A stretch of DNA of 64,000 bases, taken from the NCBI GenBank assembly GCA_905331475.1, contig CAJNYU010001911.1, forward strand, positions 39,953 through 103,952, in the 5' to 3' direction. Below, one piece after another: positions 1-12,500 of this stretch. The notes under the pieces were generated by a model. It was given only the letters and a program-made list of their open reading frames with translations, was not told where the DNA came from and did no database searches. This DNA comes from Rotaria socialis. Lineage: Eukaryota; Rotifera; Eurotatoria; Philodinida; Philodinidae. The translations under genes and the position numbers were made by a program. How positions within the stretch are numbered: the stretch's first letter is position 1; the number at the start of each line of letters is the position of its first letter.

Positions 1-1452
1 TGAAGCTTGGACGACCATTAGTTGGAGTTTGTGCCGTCTATATAAAAAAAAACGAATATTTTACTTTTCTGAATAAGCCCATGTATCATCTAGACTAAAT
101 TCTAGTATTCATTTTGTTTTTCTTTTGTTGTCCTGGTTGATGCTAAATTTAGACTATTGTAAACCTTAATTCATCAAGGTCGATAGGAATAGATTGAAAA
201 TAGATGTTGTCCTGCATGCTTTCACAATATCTTCAAGGTTGGTGAAGATCCCCCTCATAACAAAGCAAAGCAAAAGAAAAGAAAAGATTAACAAATGCCT
301 TTATTTTTCTAGTAAACTTTACGAAACCATGATTTTCAAACTTCAAGCCATAGCTATAAGTGATTTATTATTGTAATACGGCATCTCAGATATCATCATA
401 AAAGCCGGGTAGAAGTTAAATAGCATTAATCCATTAGAAAATCGAGCTGTTTTTTTCACTTAATTTTAAAAATTATTATTTTGTCTTAATACAATACAAG
501 GTTATGTTGATTTTCATTTATATAGGCTGTTTTTTTACAATATTTGCTTCCCGTTATAAAATTATATCTGAGCGTATGTATTTTGGCTTCTGCTGAGTTT
601 CTTTTAAGTTATGAGAATTCACTTCAATACATTTATCAACTTCTAGCTTTTTATTGTCTTCATCGGGATTAGTAAAAGTTACAAAAGAAGCTGAATAGAA
701 AGCGATTCATCTCATAAAACTGAGAAATACTACTAGTCATTCATTGTCTCTTACATAGTGCTTCACGGTCATACACATTGAACGCTATATTTCTTTTAAG
801 ATTCATTTATTATCAAAGCAATCGAATCTATCTGTAAACTTTAGAAATATTCCTTTTTCTTGTGAACTACACTGAAGAACACCGGAACAAGAATTCTGTT
901 TTCGCTCTACTTAAAATAGTATCAAAATAATTGAAAAACAATTGAGTTGATAATCAAAATTCTCCAGGCTCGTATAATCTTGATGAAAAATTTTTCTCCA
1001 TTAGTTTATAAAATCACAACAAAACAATTGAGAATTTGATTACTATGCAGTTTCGAGGGTTCCTTTTTCATTTTAATAGTGTTATAAAAATTCTCTTTTG
1101 TTCATTTCTTTTTTTTTTTTTGAAATAGTTTATCTTTCTACTTATATCACGATCTATGAAAGTGTTCAAATAGATCGAATTTCTGTTTGATAATTGATCG
1201 ATCAATCCTTACATAATCTAATCTTTTAATATAACCCATAAGTGAAGGCTGTTGTATATCCGACAGATTGTAGGGAAGAAAACGAATGAAAATCTTATTC
1301 GCAATAACACAGCAAATATTTTGCTTTCGCCTTCACTAGAGGTCATTTTCTTGGATTATGAATTTTTATGAGATATAACCCGATTTAAAAAGTTGACTTC
1401 ATATTCTGCTTTATCAAATCAATACATCTTAAAAAAAAGGAATAATGCTTAC
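1..1452. other. Non-coding stretch downstream of or intronic to the first gene
   Basis: No open frame longer than about 60 codons and no recognisable domain. The minus-strand gene at 1453-7603 ends its last visible exon with a clean GT donor at 1452-1451, so this stretch probably holds an intron and perhaps the final exon, or the gene leaves the window. I could not identify the acceptor. A run of 13 T lies near 1109-1121. Confidence 0.4.
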
Positions 1453-4400
1453 CGAAGTATGTGACTTTTGTGACCGACGATCAGTGTCAAAGCCACCTGA
1501 TTGTGCATCAATATTTTCATTTAAACTTCCAGTCATAATTGGGCTGTAGGTTGATAATAATGGCGATAGAATTCCAGCGCCAAGCGATGATGTTGGCGTT
1601 GATGATGTTATTTGTCCATCGAAGCTCGTACTCAAACGAAGACGTCTTTCTCTATCAATAGCTCGTTTCATCTTAAACGATTCTAATGCTGGTGACATAT
1701 GTATATCTTGCACATCTTCATATGTGTACGAACGCATGTTACTACGAGTTTGAATATTTCGATTTTCTTCTCGTCGTAAATCATCTAAATATGTCGATGA
1801 AAAACATCGTATTAAATCATGATTTAATTCACGTTGTAATGATTGATTTTCCAGAGAACGTAAATAACGATTGAAATTTTGATCTAATTGTTTAATGCGA
1901 TTTGCATCGCTTAGATAATTTCCATCGATTAAACTTTTATTAACATTTTTCATTATTTGTGTATGTGTACGATTTGTATTCAAACCACGACTATAAAATG
2001 GTGAACGCTTTTGTTGTGGTTCATCTTCATCACTATCAATTGGATAGTCAATTGGAGGTTCTTCTTGTGCATAGTATTGACTAACATAAGGTTTGTGTTG
2101 TGATGATATTGGTGGTGAGAAAATTTGTTGATGAAGATACTTCTGATTGGTTGATGAAACAAGACGATCAACCGATTGTTGAAATGCTTGTGGTGAACGT
2201 CCACGTTTTCTACCAGCTAAACGTTCACGTGCTTCATCAAGATAGGATCGTGATGTTGTCGATGGATCGAAACGAACATTTTGAACTTTATTTGGTGGTG
2301 ATCGTCGCAATGTTGACAGTGAACCATTGGTTGATGTTATTGTATCCATACGTGTTGGTGAACGTTTTGTTGGATGTCGATGTTCTGGACTTGTACTTGA
2401 TGTGCGTGAGCGTTTTAATTGTGCATTCGGAGGTAAATCCGTAATACTATCAAAGACAATGTGCGGCTGCTGCCGTTGTTCAATCCACGAGTCTTTAAAG
2501 GAAACACATAAATAGAGAAAAACACTAGGCTATTTAAAAAGGATGGTCAGGTCACAAGAGACTAATAAAAAAGCCATTCAAATTTATCTTTCTTTCTTCC
2601 TTTTTTTTTTGTTCTTCATCATCATCTCGGCTTTATTTGCTTTTAGTTACTATATCAATCTTACCCTGCTGGCTAACTGGTGAAGTTATACTTGGATGTG
2701 CTTGAGATTCTGATGTCTTTGAAAATAGATAAGGTGTATCAGTTACGATAGTTGTTGGCAATGAAATTTTCTCAGCGATCGATGAAGTTCCATCGATAAA
2801 TGTTATTGTATGTGGTTCTAATCCATTACCAGAACGAATATATGTTAAAGTTTTTTGTGGTTGTTTCAGTGAATCATCAGTCGAAAAATAATATCGATCA
2901 GAATCTGTTGAATGTGAACGTGGTTCAATATGTTCATTAGGAAATTTATAAACATTATTATTATTTTGGTCGATTGCAGCAGATGAAAACTTATAACGTT
3001 TTCTTGTCAGTGGTGGTGTTGATGATGATGATACAGGATTCTGATGATTTGATTTCGTTTTTCTTGTTGCTCTTGTTGTTGCAGACATTCTTGAGGCTCG
3101 ATTATCATTTGAAGGTGAACCAAATAGATAACGATCACTAATGTGTGAAGATGGAGGTGGTAAAGTTGTTGTTGACATTGTCTGACTGTTATTATTATTA
3201 TTATTATTATTATTCGAATTAGAGTTATAAACGCTATCCAAACGTAAAAGTAATCTTTTAAATTTTTCTAATTGTTCAACTTTATTTTTAACCAAGGGTA
3301 AACGTGCTTCGAGTGTAAAATAATTATCGCCTGTGTTGGCCAACGAAGGCGATGATGATGAACTGAATAGTGATGATGTTGAAGAGGATAATGAGGACGG
3401 ATCGGCTATCGATTGTTGGTTATCTGAAGTACCGTTCACTAACTAGAGAGGAGGAAAAAAGAAAATATTAGTCATGTAATATGGAATGATTAACTGGTCG
3501 CCAATGTGTCACAGCTGCCGCTTAGTATGGTTTCAAAAAAGAAAAAGAAAAGTATACAGGAATAAAACGGAACACAATGAGCAAAGGAAGAAAATGTAAA
3601 AGTTTGGTGTATTGGGCTTCTCCTGTTATATTATTCTTTTTTTCTTCTTCTCTTCAATTTTTTTTTCTTTTTCAGTTCGACGCGTGTTCTTTTCTATTCT
3701 ACTACAATGTAATAAGAGAGAAGAATAAAGAAGTTCTGTTTCTTTTTTATTCCTACTTTTTTCTTCTTTGTATGTCAAAGTCGAGGTATGGAAGGCATGT
3801 AAAATTATGAGAGAGCACTATTTACATGAAATTGAACTTTTTCTTTCTCTGTTCATGCATTGATAAATGCAATGAGAAAATCATTAACCTTCATGGTACT
3901 ATTCTATACCGTACCTCAAGCTTAAATATGCATGAAAGCGCATGTTTGTCGTCAGCTCTTGAAATAAAAGATGAAGAATATGTGAAGACATTTTGTGTGA
4001 GTTCTATTTGCTTTTCTTTACTTCGTCAAGTTATGCATGCCTGTGTGTGTATTTCGTCAAGAGTTTATGCTTGCAAAACATTGCCATCACAAAAGCAGCA
4101 ATAGGCTCGAAGGCGAATTCCAGTAAAAACAAACATAGCACAAACCGCAACGAATAGAGGAAGAAAAAAAAAGATCCTACTTTTTTCTTCCTCGTTTTAA
4201 ATATCTGCTGTGAACACTTTTTCTTAGGTTTACGTAATTCTAATTCCTAAATGATAATAAACTACTTACCATTGTGCTCGGTGAAGATATTTCAAAATTC
4301 ATGTTCATTCGAATAAAATCTTACTGTGTACTGTTAGTTTAATCGGGTATAATCATAATCGCCTTGACCACACACGCACAAGAAAAAGATAAAGTAAAAG

Positions 4401-7067
4401 AGAGAGAGATAGAGAGAGAGAGACAGGGAGAGGATGAGTCTATGTATGTTGTCTACTATTCAATGGTCATAAGACATGAGCGGAAAGAGAGAGAGAGACA
4501 AGAACGGAAAAGGGATGAGTTGTAAAAAGAGACGAAATCAATACTTGAAACTAATCAAAGCCATATTTATGTACGAAGAACGAGAAAGAGCAATATCGCG
4601 AGAGAAGAAAGGTTTAAGTCACATGTAAACAAGATGAACGCGCACGCGCACATTCGTTCATTTATATATAGAAGACAATGAATATGAATAGATAAAGGTA
4701 ATGAACATATACATTTCGTTCTCTTTCGATAATTCGCACGAAAACATTGAAGAAAAAGATCGATTGCCTGCTTGCCTATTGCTTTCTATGACCTTCAAGA
4801 TATATGCGAGACAGAGGAAGCATGTGGTTGAATGAAACCAAGGAAGATCAAAATAAATATTTTCCTTACGTGTATAAATCGTCTACGAGCAATAGAAACC
4901 AAATCTCAGCGTTGTTGCTTTCATTTATCCTTGCCGTTTTATTTCATTCTCTCTTCTAAGTTTTTCTTCTTATCACTCAAAAAAAAATCTAGTTATAAGT
5001 ATTTTATTGATGGTTGGTGGTTTTATTTTTGTCAACTGGATAACGATTATAAAAAAAAATTAGAATGTAAAATGTTGACAAAATGACAACCGCAACGACA
5101 ACAAACGTTTACTACTATACATATTTGCATTTAAGCTATTGCGCTATTTATTTGTTATTTTTTTCCTCTGTGTTCGTAGATATACTCTTTCTTTGATTTT
5201 ATTTCTCTCATTCGGTTTGTCGATTCTTCTGAAATTAAATTGCCTTTTCTTTCTTTTAGATTTCAAGTAGAGTAGGTAAAGAAGAATAGTAAAAATTGCA
5301 AGAAAAGAAAAAATAAAAAAAATAAAAACATACATGAGTGTATATACACGAGCGTAGACCGCATACGTTCGCATGCGTAAACGAAGCCATATTTAGTACC
5401 TCTTTTTTTATAATGGTCAAATGAACTAAGAACGATAAGTAAGGATTGAGTTCAGCGACGCAAATAGAACATGCAACCATGCATATTCTGTTTGTTCGCT
5501 TTATTTCTCTCGATTAATGAAGAAAAAGAAACGACAGCATTTATTCTAGTTGAACAATTTTCAATCTGAATTCCTACTTAATAATAATACCATAAAGAAT
5601 TTTAATAGTTACAATTATTTCGATGACAAATAATGCTTAATCATGACTATTTACTCCGCATTGTGCCAGGAGACACTGTAGTACGTTTTTTTTCTTCTAC
5701 TTAAATATTATTTCACCTTCAGCATTCTTTTTGAAATAACAACAAACAAAAAAAAGTCGAAATAATTGTGACGCAATTGAGTCGCTTTGAAATTTTGCGC
5801 CGGCATGTAACAACACATCACGAACATGCGCGTTACACTTGAAAATTTTCGCTTCACTACTACCGCTCTCCTACTTGCTTTGTCTCGCGTCTTCTTATGC
5901 ATGTTTTTACACCAGCTGTATGCTCGTTTATACGAGTGCTTGTGTCGTCTTTCGAAAACAATCACACTTCACTAACCGTTCGCTGCTATTTACTCAGCAT
6001 GTGCTTTAAATCTTACGTGACGTTCAGTCAGTTAGAATCGATAACTTATCGAACTATGAACACATACACATATATTGAACAGGTTAAATAAAGAAACAAA
6101 GGAAATTTATTTACCTGTCGGTCAATACCTCTTCGAATAGACGCAATCAAAGAAATGTAACGGTGACGATAAGAAAAGATCGTCAATGCATATAAGTACG
6201 AAGAACGATATTAAAGTTAATTTGAGAAGCAGTCAAATTGAATTATTGTTCCCGGTTTGGAGGTGACTGCTTCTGCTTAGTCAAATATAAATAATAGCGA
6301 AAAAACCCGAAGAAAAGAAATGAAATAGAGACCAAGAAAAGAAATTTATAAATTCAATGCTGTTGCTTTCTACAATCATCGCTTCGCCTACACGCCCTGT
6401 ACTATTCATGCTGCCAACGCTTTTCGTTCTTTTAAAAAAATGCACACCATCTTTATAAAATAAATATTATGTGCACAATGCATCACACATACATAAACCG
6501 GATGCCAGTGTTCACCATAAACTAGTACAGATTCACGCTCTCCTTTCTGTCTTTGTCGCTCGTTTTTTTTTCGTACTTATAAAAACATCATGAAGAATTG
6601 CGGAATAAAAAATAATTGAGTAACTCATGTGCTCGCGTATTTTATTGTGTGTATGTACATGTATTGTCATTTCATCTCAAGTCAATATTGAACCTGGCTT
6701 ATCGTTGTTCAACAGATGATACTACTCCAGTGTCGTTCTTTTTCGTTTCTCTCGTTCTCTGTCAAATTATCAAAAGATTACTTGAACTTCATCGTGATGT
6801 GGTCGTAGTCTTCTTTATTTGATTTTCTCTCTCTGTCTTTTGGCCACTTATGTCATTACAATACGAGGCGGCATAACCTTTGGACTAGAATAGTAATAGG
6901 CAAATGACTTTGAACAGAATTTTTTGCTTCTGTATATGTACATGATTTCTCTCAATTCCTTTTAGAAAGAACGGGTGCAATAAGCGGGAGGGGGATGCTG
7001 AATCGAGCTTGAATATACACTACGTTCGAAGGTCAATGTTGTAGTTCTTCGCTCGATAATTTGTGCC

Positions 7068-7101
<34 letters not shown>

Positions 7102-7603
7102 GTGTATGATCTGAATTTCAAGACAATGATAATCTTTTAGTTCTATACAATGACGAAACGATATCAATTTATCGTTACTTTATACTAAACGAAAATAGCG
7201 AACGTGGACACCTATAGAGATATTCGATTTCAGAGAAAGCCGAACAAAATCGTTACGTCCTGTATGTATGACATAACTAGCAAATACTCATAAGTAGAAA
7301 TGAGAAGGTACTCTGCCCATCAACTTCCACTTGAAAAATAAGAGTGAGAAAATGAAGAGCGCATACACGAATGTGTATGCATATATGTATACAAGTTTTA
7401 ATACCACTTACTTCATTTACGACTGATTGTGACACCGTTGCCGATTGAGGATACGAACGACGATACTGTCGGCGAGCATGTAAAGGCATAGGTGGTGGAG
7501 GTGTTTTAAAAGAGTATAATGTACGAAGCATTGCATCAGCATAAGTATCAACTTTTGATAATGAACAACCTACAGTTTGTTGAATCGAAGATATATGTGG
7601 CAT
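1453..7603 (-). CDS. Unknown low-complexity protein, multi-exon, two candidate first exons, 3' end not seen
   Basis: I do not recognise the family. Three exons join in phase: 4308-4270 (13 codons beginning MNMNFEISSP), 3442-2665 and 2492-1453. The 3442 exon starts in phase 0, and the 2665/2492 junction (G|AC) gives an Asp. A separate exon at 7603-7412 (64 codons, begins MPHISSIQQT, contains PPPPMP) also ends in phase 0 at a GTAAGT donor and could replace the 4308 exon as an alternative start. The joined product is at least 619 residues, rich in Ser, Thr, Asn and Arg, with an Asn run coded by repeated AAT/AAC near 3190-3220 and a short charged helix-prone stretch (KNKVEQLEKFKRLLLRLD) early on. 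No membrane segment. It ends in a phase-0 donor at 1452, so another exon follows or a short stop-containing tail is used (stop at 1429). Probably an intrinsically disordered cytoplasmic or cytoskeletal protein; this is a guess. Confidence 0.55.
3443..7411 (-). other. Long intron / regulatory region of the first gene
   Basis: Apart from the 13-codon exon at 4270-4308, nothing here resembles coding sequence. It is T-rich and contains long pyrimidine runs. At 7072-7103 a (TACA)n/(TATG) microsatellite is present. It is unusually long for this genome's introns, which fits an alternative-promoter arrangement. Confidence 0.45.
4390..4440. repeat. GA-rich simple repeat
   Basis: Imperfect (GA)n purine tract. 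It lies about 85-130 bases upstream, in the minus sense, of the ATG at 4308, where a promoter of the first-exon alternative would be expected. Confidence 0.7.
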
Positions 7604-8695
7604 AGTTTTAGATTCTGGTTTTTTTTTCTAGTTTTATAATTCTAATCTGCTGATATTGTCAATTAAAGCCATCTGAAAAAACAAAGAGTTCATTTTTTTT
7701 TCTATATTATAGTAAAATTTATGTACAAAATGAAGTGGTTGAAATACATGAAAAAAAGTTGAGCTGTGAAATTGGACGGATCAAATAGAAATTTTATAGC
7801 GATATGAGTATGTGCAGTCATTTTAAGAGTGCACATTAAAAAATAAAACAACGAATTTGACGATCAAAAGTCATAAATATTATCAATGAACTTACTTGAC
7901 ATTTCTTTTCTTTTTTTTTATGTTGAATGAACAACTTGTCAAATCATTAAATTCAGCAATTATTATTCACTAAAAATTTCAAACTGATTGATCTATATCA
8001 TATAATGCGTCTGTATGTTTGCTGGACTGCCTATTACTTATGTGAAGAAAATGGTACCAACGTATCGTATCACCAAAGCTCACATAGTGTTATACTACGT
8101 GTCACTTGTCCTATGAGACACTCGGCGAGACGAAACTAAAAAGCAAAGAATATGACTAAAATATATGTATACACATATACATATATACACAAACTGTTGA
8201 GCAACTGCGACAGACAATTAACCTCCTTGACGAGCGCGTATAGTTCAATAGTCAACGTTAAATATATGTATATACACTTGTCCCTCCCAGATATGTACGA
8301 CCCTTACTAGATACGACCACACCCATATATATATATATACATTTATGGCAAAGATGTCTAACGATGGTAATTTTTTCGTCTTTTTCTTATGAATATAAAT
8401 AAATGTGTCTACCAACGGAAGATCTTCACTTGTTTATATAGAGATATGCGTTTGACTCATCGTTGACTATTCGACATATACTTCAATTATCTAATGAGGC
8501 TGACTATGTTCATTCACGCGCACGATGTCGTGCAAAGATAGTTGAATAGTGATAAGACAAGAAAAGTTGATCGAGCAAGTGCATGTTTGCGTATAGAAGG
8601 ACCGATAAATATCGACCTGTCAATCGAAAATTCTGTTCATTCTCGATTTTAATCTAGTGACATTGTCATTTTATGGCAAGATATTGTCATATGAT

Positions 8696-8730
<35 letters not shown>

Positions 8731-9228
8731 GGAGTCAATTAAACGTGCCATCGACGCTGCAAACTATATGATCAATCAGATTAGACTCTTGTACGTGTGA
8801 AATTAAAACAAATTAGTGTTTGTAAGACTAGCTTTAATAAGAAAATACACACTTGTTCTAATAAAATAATTTTTATCAACACCGCATGAACTTCATAGTA
8901 ATTTAGTATTCATTGATTTATTAAATCATAAGTAATCAGCACTTTCTTTTGACTACTAATAGACTTTCGCTGGTTATTTCAGGGATTTTGAAGAGCAAAA
9001 AAAAGGGTTCTTGACTAAAGCTGAATCAACTTAATTTTATCGCCAATAAAAAATAAAACCTATGAATACCAGTGTTTCAAGTATCTTTAAGAAAAGAAGT
9101 ATTTTTAAACTTTGCATTGACTTAAAGAAAAAAACATGATGTTAGCTTGATAAAGCAAAAAAACCTGACACCTAGCGCGTCAGGATGACGTGCATGCATT
9201 ATTGTGTTTGCTTATCTTATCTCTACCA
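7604..9228. other. Intergenic region with GA microsatellite
   Basis: No coding signal. Contains ATATACAT-type simple repeats (8161-8190, 8325-8341) and a pure (GA)n tract at about 8700-8728. It is probably the shared upstream region of the divergent genes on either side. Confidence 0.5.
8700..8728. repeat. (GA)n microsatellite
   Basis: About 14 perfect GA units, intergenic between the minus-strand gene at 1.4-7.6 kb and the DsbA-like gene. Confidence 0.9.
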
Positions 9229-9235
9229 TATAAAT
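9229..9235 (+). promoter_or_regulatory. Probable TATA box of the DsbA-like gene
   Basis: TATAAAT lies 46 bases upstream of the ATG at 9281, leaving space for a short 5' leader. It is the clearest TATA-like element in front of any gene in the window. Confidence 0.5.
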
Positions 9236-9280
9236 AACATAATAAAAACGAGAATGATATTTTTCTATTAAATACAACCA

Positions 9281-10120
9281 ATGCAGAGCATATTGATATT
9301 TACACTACTTGTTGGCTTTATATCAGCCCAAGCACCTATTCCAACTCGTCCAGATGGTTATGGAGTTGGCGGACCAGCGGATGCTCATGTTGTCGTGGAA
9401 ATGTTTCTCGATACACTCTGTCCCAGTTGCAAAGCTTCATGGCCAACTGTTTTACAAGTGATTCAAGCTTACGGCACAAAAATTCATTTTCGTTTTCATA
9501 CATTTCCACTTCCGTATCATACAAATGCGTTTGTTACTGCTCAAGGTGTACACGTTATTTCCAATGTTACAAATCGAAATTTAGATTCTATCTTTAAATA
9601 TGTAACCAAAGTATTCGAAAATCAAGAAGCCTGGTATAATGATGCAACAAAAAATATGACAATGACGCAAGTTGTTGATTCACTTGCCACATTCGTTGCA
9701 CAACTTGATCTGGTAACAAAAGCTCAATTTTTGGCAGGCATGGCTAATGATGATATCAATTTTGAAACGCGTGTTTCATGGAAATATGCTTGTTCAAGAG
9801 GTAATTTCAGCTTAGAAAAAAAATGCTATATTCGATTCATTAATTGATATTTAGGTGTGGTTGGTACACCAACATTTCTTATTAACGGTGTAGCTACAAG
9901 TGCTGATGACTCATGGTCACTTGCCGATTGGAAATCAGTCATCGATCCTATCTTAGCATCGAATGATGTCTTACCACCGAAAGTGGATGCTTGTCCGCCT
10001 GGTCAAACAGAATGTACCTATCTTCCCGGTAAAACAGAATGTTGTTTAGCTGGTGAACGTTGTATTCAAAATGTTGGCTGTCGATGTTTTAATTTGAAAC
10101 TTGGCAATCAATGTCTTTGA
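9281..10120 (+). CDS. Secreted DsbA-like thioredoxin-fold protein with Cys-rich tail
   Basis: Two exons, 9281-9800 and 9855-10120, joined G|GT across a 54-nt intron; 261 residues. A signal peptide spans about residues 1-17 (hydrophobic run, then SAQA). A DsbA/thioredoxin-like domain follows: the redox motif CPSC is at residues 47-50 after the EMFLDTL strand, and the cis-proline loop VGTPTF with the strand LINGV sits just after the intron. The two lie either side of an all-helical insertion, as in the DSBA family. The C-terminal approximately 42 residues are Cys-rich (CPPGQTEC, ECCLAGERC, CRC), which is not part of the usual domain and suggests an extracellular disulfide module. Likely role: extracellular or secretory-pathway thiol-disulfide chemistry; the substrate is unknown. 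A TATA box is upstream and AATAAA downstream. Confidence 0.8.
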
Positions 10121-10154
10121 AATGATTGAGAATCAATTATGAATTTTTTTTTTC

Positions 10155-10160
10155 AATAAA
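10155..10160 (+). terminator. Polyadenylation signal
   Basis: AATAAA 35 bases after the stop codon of the DsbA-like gene. Confidence 0.6.
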
Positions 10161-10382
10161 TTGTGCAATATGAATAGATTTGTTTTTTTGAAGAAACATT
10201 TGCAAACTTGGCAAGCATTTATTTAATTAGCTGAATCGCTTCAATTACTTTGAGTAGCTAAAATATGAATCAAATATTCGTGTATTTTAAAATCACGTGA
10301 CTTTTCAGATCCTTTCAATTCACACGAAAAATCACCATTTTAAACATGATCAAGTATAATCATAGAGTCATATTAAAAGATT

Positions 10383-10661
10383 TTGTTTTTTTCCTGTTGT
10401 AATATTTTAATCTATTTCAAAAAACAAGCGAACGTTGATCGAGACTTGCTTCTAGACGAACACGATGAAGCTGCACATACATCAGAAATTTCGTATGGAT
10501 TCGTTTCAAAAAATGAATTTCTTGCTGCTAGAAAAACAAGTTTGAATTTATTTTTAAAGTTTCCATGGCAATCGAGTAAAGTGACTAAACATTATGTTGA
10601 TTCATGTGAATGGATATGGTGTCCATTGAGCAAAAAAAAACATTTTAGCAAAAACCTTTGA
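10383..10661 (+). pseudogene. Unrecognised coding-like fragment broken by a hairpin element
   Basis: An open frame with coding-like composition runs from an acceptor-like AG near 10428 (KKQANVDRDLLLDEHDEA and on) to about 10612, where it enters the inverted-repeat element at 10613-10798. I do not recognise the protein. The reading stays open across the element's left arm only by chance. Best read as a gene remnant or exon interrupted by the insertion; it could also be spurious. Confidence 0.25.
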
Positions 10662-10798
10662 GCGAATGCCAAACAGCGAAAAAAGTTTGAGCGAAGAGAT
10701 ATTCGCTGAAAATGTTTTTCGCTGTTATAATTTTCGCGCTTTTTTTTCGCTGAAAATACATTTCGCTATCTTTATTTTCGCTCAATGAACACCATATC
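10613..10798. mobile_element. MITE-like 186-bp element with 19-bp terminal inverted repeats
   Basis: The terminal arms 10613-10631 and 10780-10798 are reverse complements with one mismatch. The inside is built from several copies of AGCGAA/TTCGCT-type motifs in both orientations, so most of the element can fold on itself. No coding capacity. Behaves like a small non-autonomous DNA element; family unknown. Confidence 0.6.
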
Positions 10799-10880
10799 TA
10801 ATTTCATCTCATGAGATATCTATTGGATTTCCAAATTCCAATATCGATTGAATGAAAAATATAATAAAAAATAAAGCTTC

Positions 10881-10999
10881 TTTATTGAAAAAAATTATTT
10901 TATGAAAGTGTATATATGAGAAGGGTCCACTAAAAAATGTTAACTATTGTTCAATGAGAGCCATGTTCAATTGTCTAGCTCGTGTAGACAATATAAATA
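10881..10999. repeat. Left arm of a perfect 119-bp inverted repeat
   Basis: Exactly the reverse complement of 11627-11745 over all 119 bases as I read them. The arm stops immediately before the single N at 11000. It therefore duplicates, inverted, the last codons and 3' flank of the secreted-protein gene. It may be a recent inverted duplication or an assembly artefact at the N. Confidence 0.85.
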
Positions 11000-11172
11000 N
11001 ATTGTGAATCACCATAAAAAGAAGTAATAATGTTTTTATCTATGTTGCTAGGGGTTCTTAGTGTGATGCAAATTTTACCCCTTACCATAGTATATATACA
11101 CACAAACTCCTGTACTATGCTCCATCACATTACATTAACAAACACATAACTACATACATAGTACAATTTTCA

Positions 11173-11651
11173 ATGGCATTCATGCATTACTCGGTCTTAT
11201 TGTTTCTCGTCGCCTTCATCGGCTCATCATTTACAGCACCTGCTCAACCACAATCAAGTGTTTTAGGTAAGTCTTACTTCTTTTTTAGTTACGCCCAATC
11301 ATTGTTTGTATGCTATTAGCTAAACCTAACTCGTGGGACTCGAGTGGCAATGGAAATCCAGTAAAAAGCAAAATTTCAGTGACTTTGTATACAAGATATC
11401 TCACTGGTAAGCTCTTTGGCTCCGGATACAACACACTGGTTCCTCATGGAATTCCAATCAACAAGTTACTCACGTTCTCTGTGGCTGTGAACACAACAAC
11501 TGGATTTTATCCACCGAATTACACCTATTCAACTGGTTATGGCTTCCAAACATTCATCGATTCGACCTATGTTCACATCAATCCAACAATCAACAACGCT
11601 CAAAACGTGTATTTGAAACCGTTTCTTATTTATATTGTCTACACGAGCTAG
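11173..11651 (+). CDS. Small secreted protein, unknown function
   Basis: Two exons, 11173-11266 and 11320-11651, joined G|CT (Ala); 141 residues. The start is chosen because ATG 11173 opens a classic signal peptide (MAFMHYSVLLFLVAFIGSSF, ending near TAPA). The mature part is about 110 residues, rich in Thr, Asn, Tyr and Pro, with alternating polar/hydrophobic stretches that suggest beta structure (KISVTLYTRYLTG, LLTFSVAVNTTTGF). No cysteine pattern and no recognised domain. A TATA-like TATATATACA lies near 11089-11098. The last 25 bases of the CDS and the 3' flank are repeated inverted upstream at 10881-10999. Confidence 0.7.
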
Positions 11652-11745
11652 ACAATTGAACATGGCTCTCATTGAACAATAGTTAACATTTTTTAGTGGA
11701 CCCTTCTCATATATACACTTTCATAAAATAATTTTTTTCAATAAA
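11627..11745. repeat. Right arm of the perfect 119-bp inverted repeat
   Basis: Partner of 10881-10999; spans the last codons, the stop at 11651 and the AATAAA-containing 3' flank of the secreted-protein gene. Confidence 0.85.
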
Positions 11746-12457
11746 CATAACGGATCCGTTTGCAGACTATATACATTATCGATTTTTAAGATGAAACACG
11801 AATCGGAAAACAAAACGAGTAGCTAATGTTGACAGGAAAATTACATTAGAGAAGGGAATTGAATGAGCTTCGGAAAAAAAAGCAGCAGACTATTGAAAAA
11901 TGAATGTACAACAGCAAAAGAGACAAAGCCCAGTGAACTTAGACTATCATATCAAATCATTGAGCATTCGAAATCAATCGCTGTCATGTTGTAATGTAGA
12001 TATAAAGTTGAGATATTTTGAAAAGAACTTTTCTACAGAGGAAAATAGGACAGCTGATTTCCCCATTATTTTCCGCAGAGCAATATTGAAATGCTTGTTG
12101 GAATCTTTCACGCAAACTATTTGTTACCGATCCATCAAAGAAGAGACTGTTCTCTTGTTGGACACTTTAGGATAAACTTTACGCTTTGAATGTGACTGAT
12201 TGAATGAGACGACGCTGTCACCTTTACAAATACACTTTTATACGCCCATAATTATACTTGAAATATTGCATCAGACAGTCGAATGGGAACTAATCAGTCA
12301 ATATTTTCGTTTTTTATTCTACGATCTCTATTGCAAAGATAAATGGTAATTAAATATCAAGACGAACGAAAAGAAAAACAGCAAGTTTTCAACTTGTTAA
12401 CATCAAAATGGCAAAAATCTGATATATATTAGGATATATTTTGTTTGAATCTTGAGA
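11746..12457. other. Intergenic; one doubtful 91-codon frame
   Basis: A frame at 11900-12175 (starts MNVQQQKRQS, ends LLLDTLG) has an ATG and no stops but matches no family I know and has no splice or promoter context. I would not call it a gene without transcript evidence. Confidence 0.3.
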
Positions 12458-12496
12458 GTGTGGGTGTGGGTGTTTCTCTTATGCACACCCACACCC
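12458..12496. repeat. Telomere-like repeat hairpin
   Basis: GTGTGGGTGTGGGTGT (12458-12473) is followed after 11 bases by ACACCCACACCC (12485-12496), so the DNA can fold into a hairpin of bdelloid-type telomeric units. It directly abuts the broken 5' end of the rhamnosidase fragment. Confidence 0.8.
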
Positions 12497-12500
12497 TCAG

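Noticed and set aside
12452..12500. Start of the GH78 reading frame inside the telomere-like repeat
   Set aside because: The frame has no ATG here and the repeat codes VWVWV; it is not a true N-terminus.
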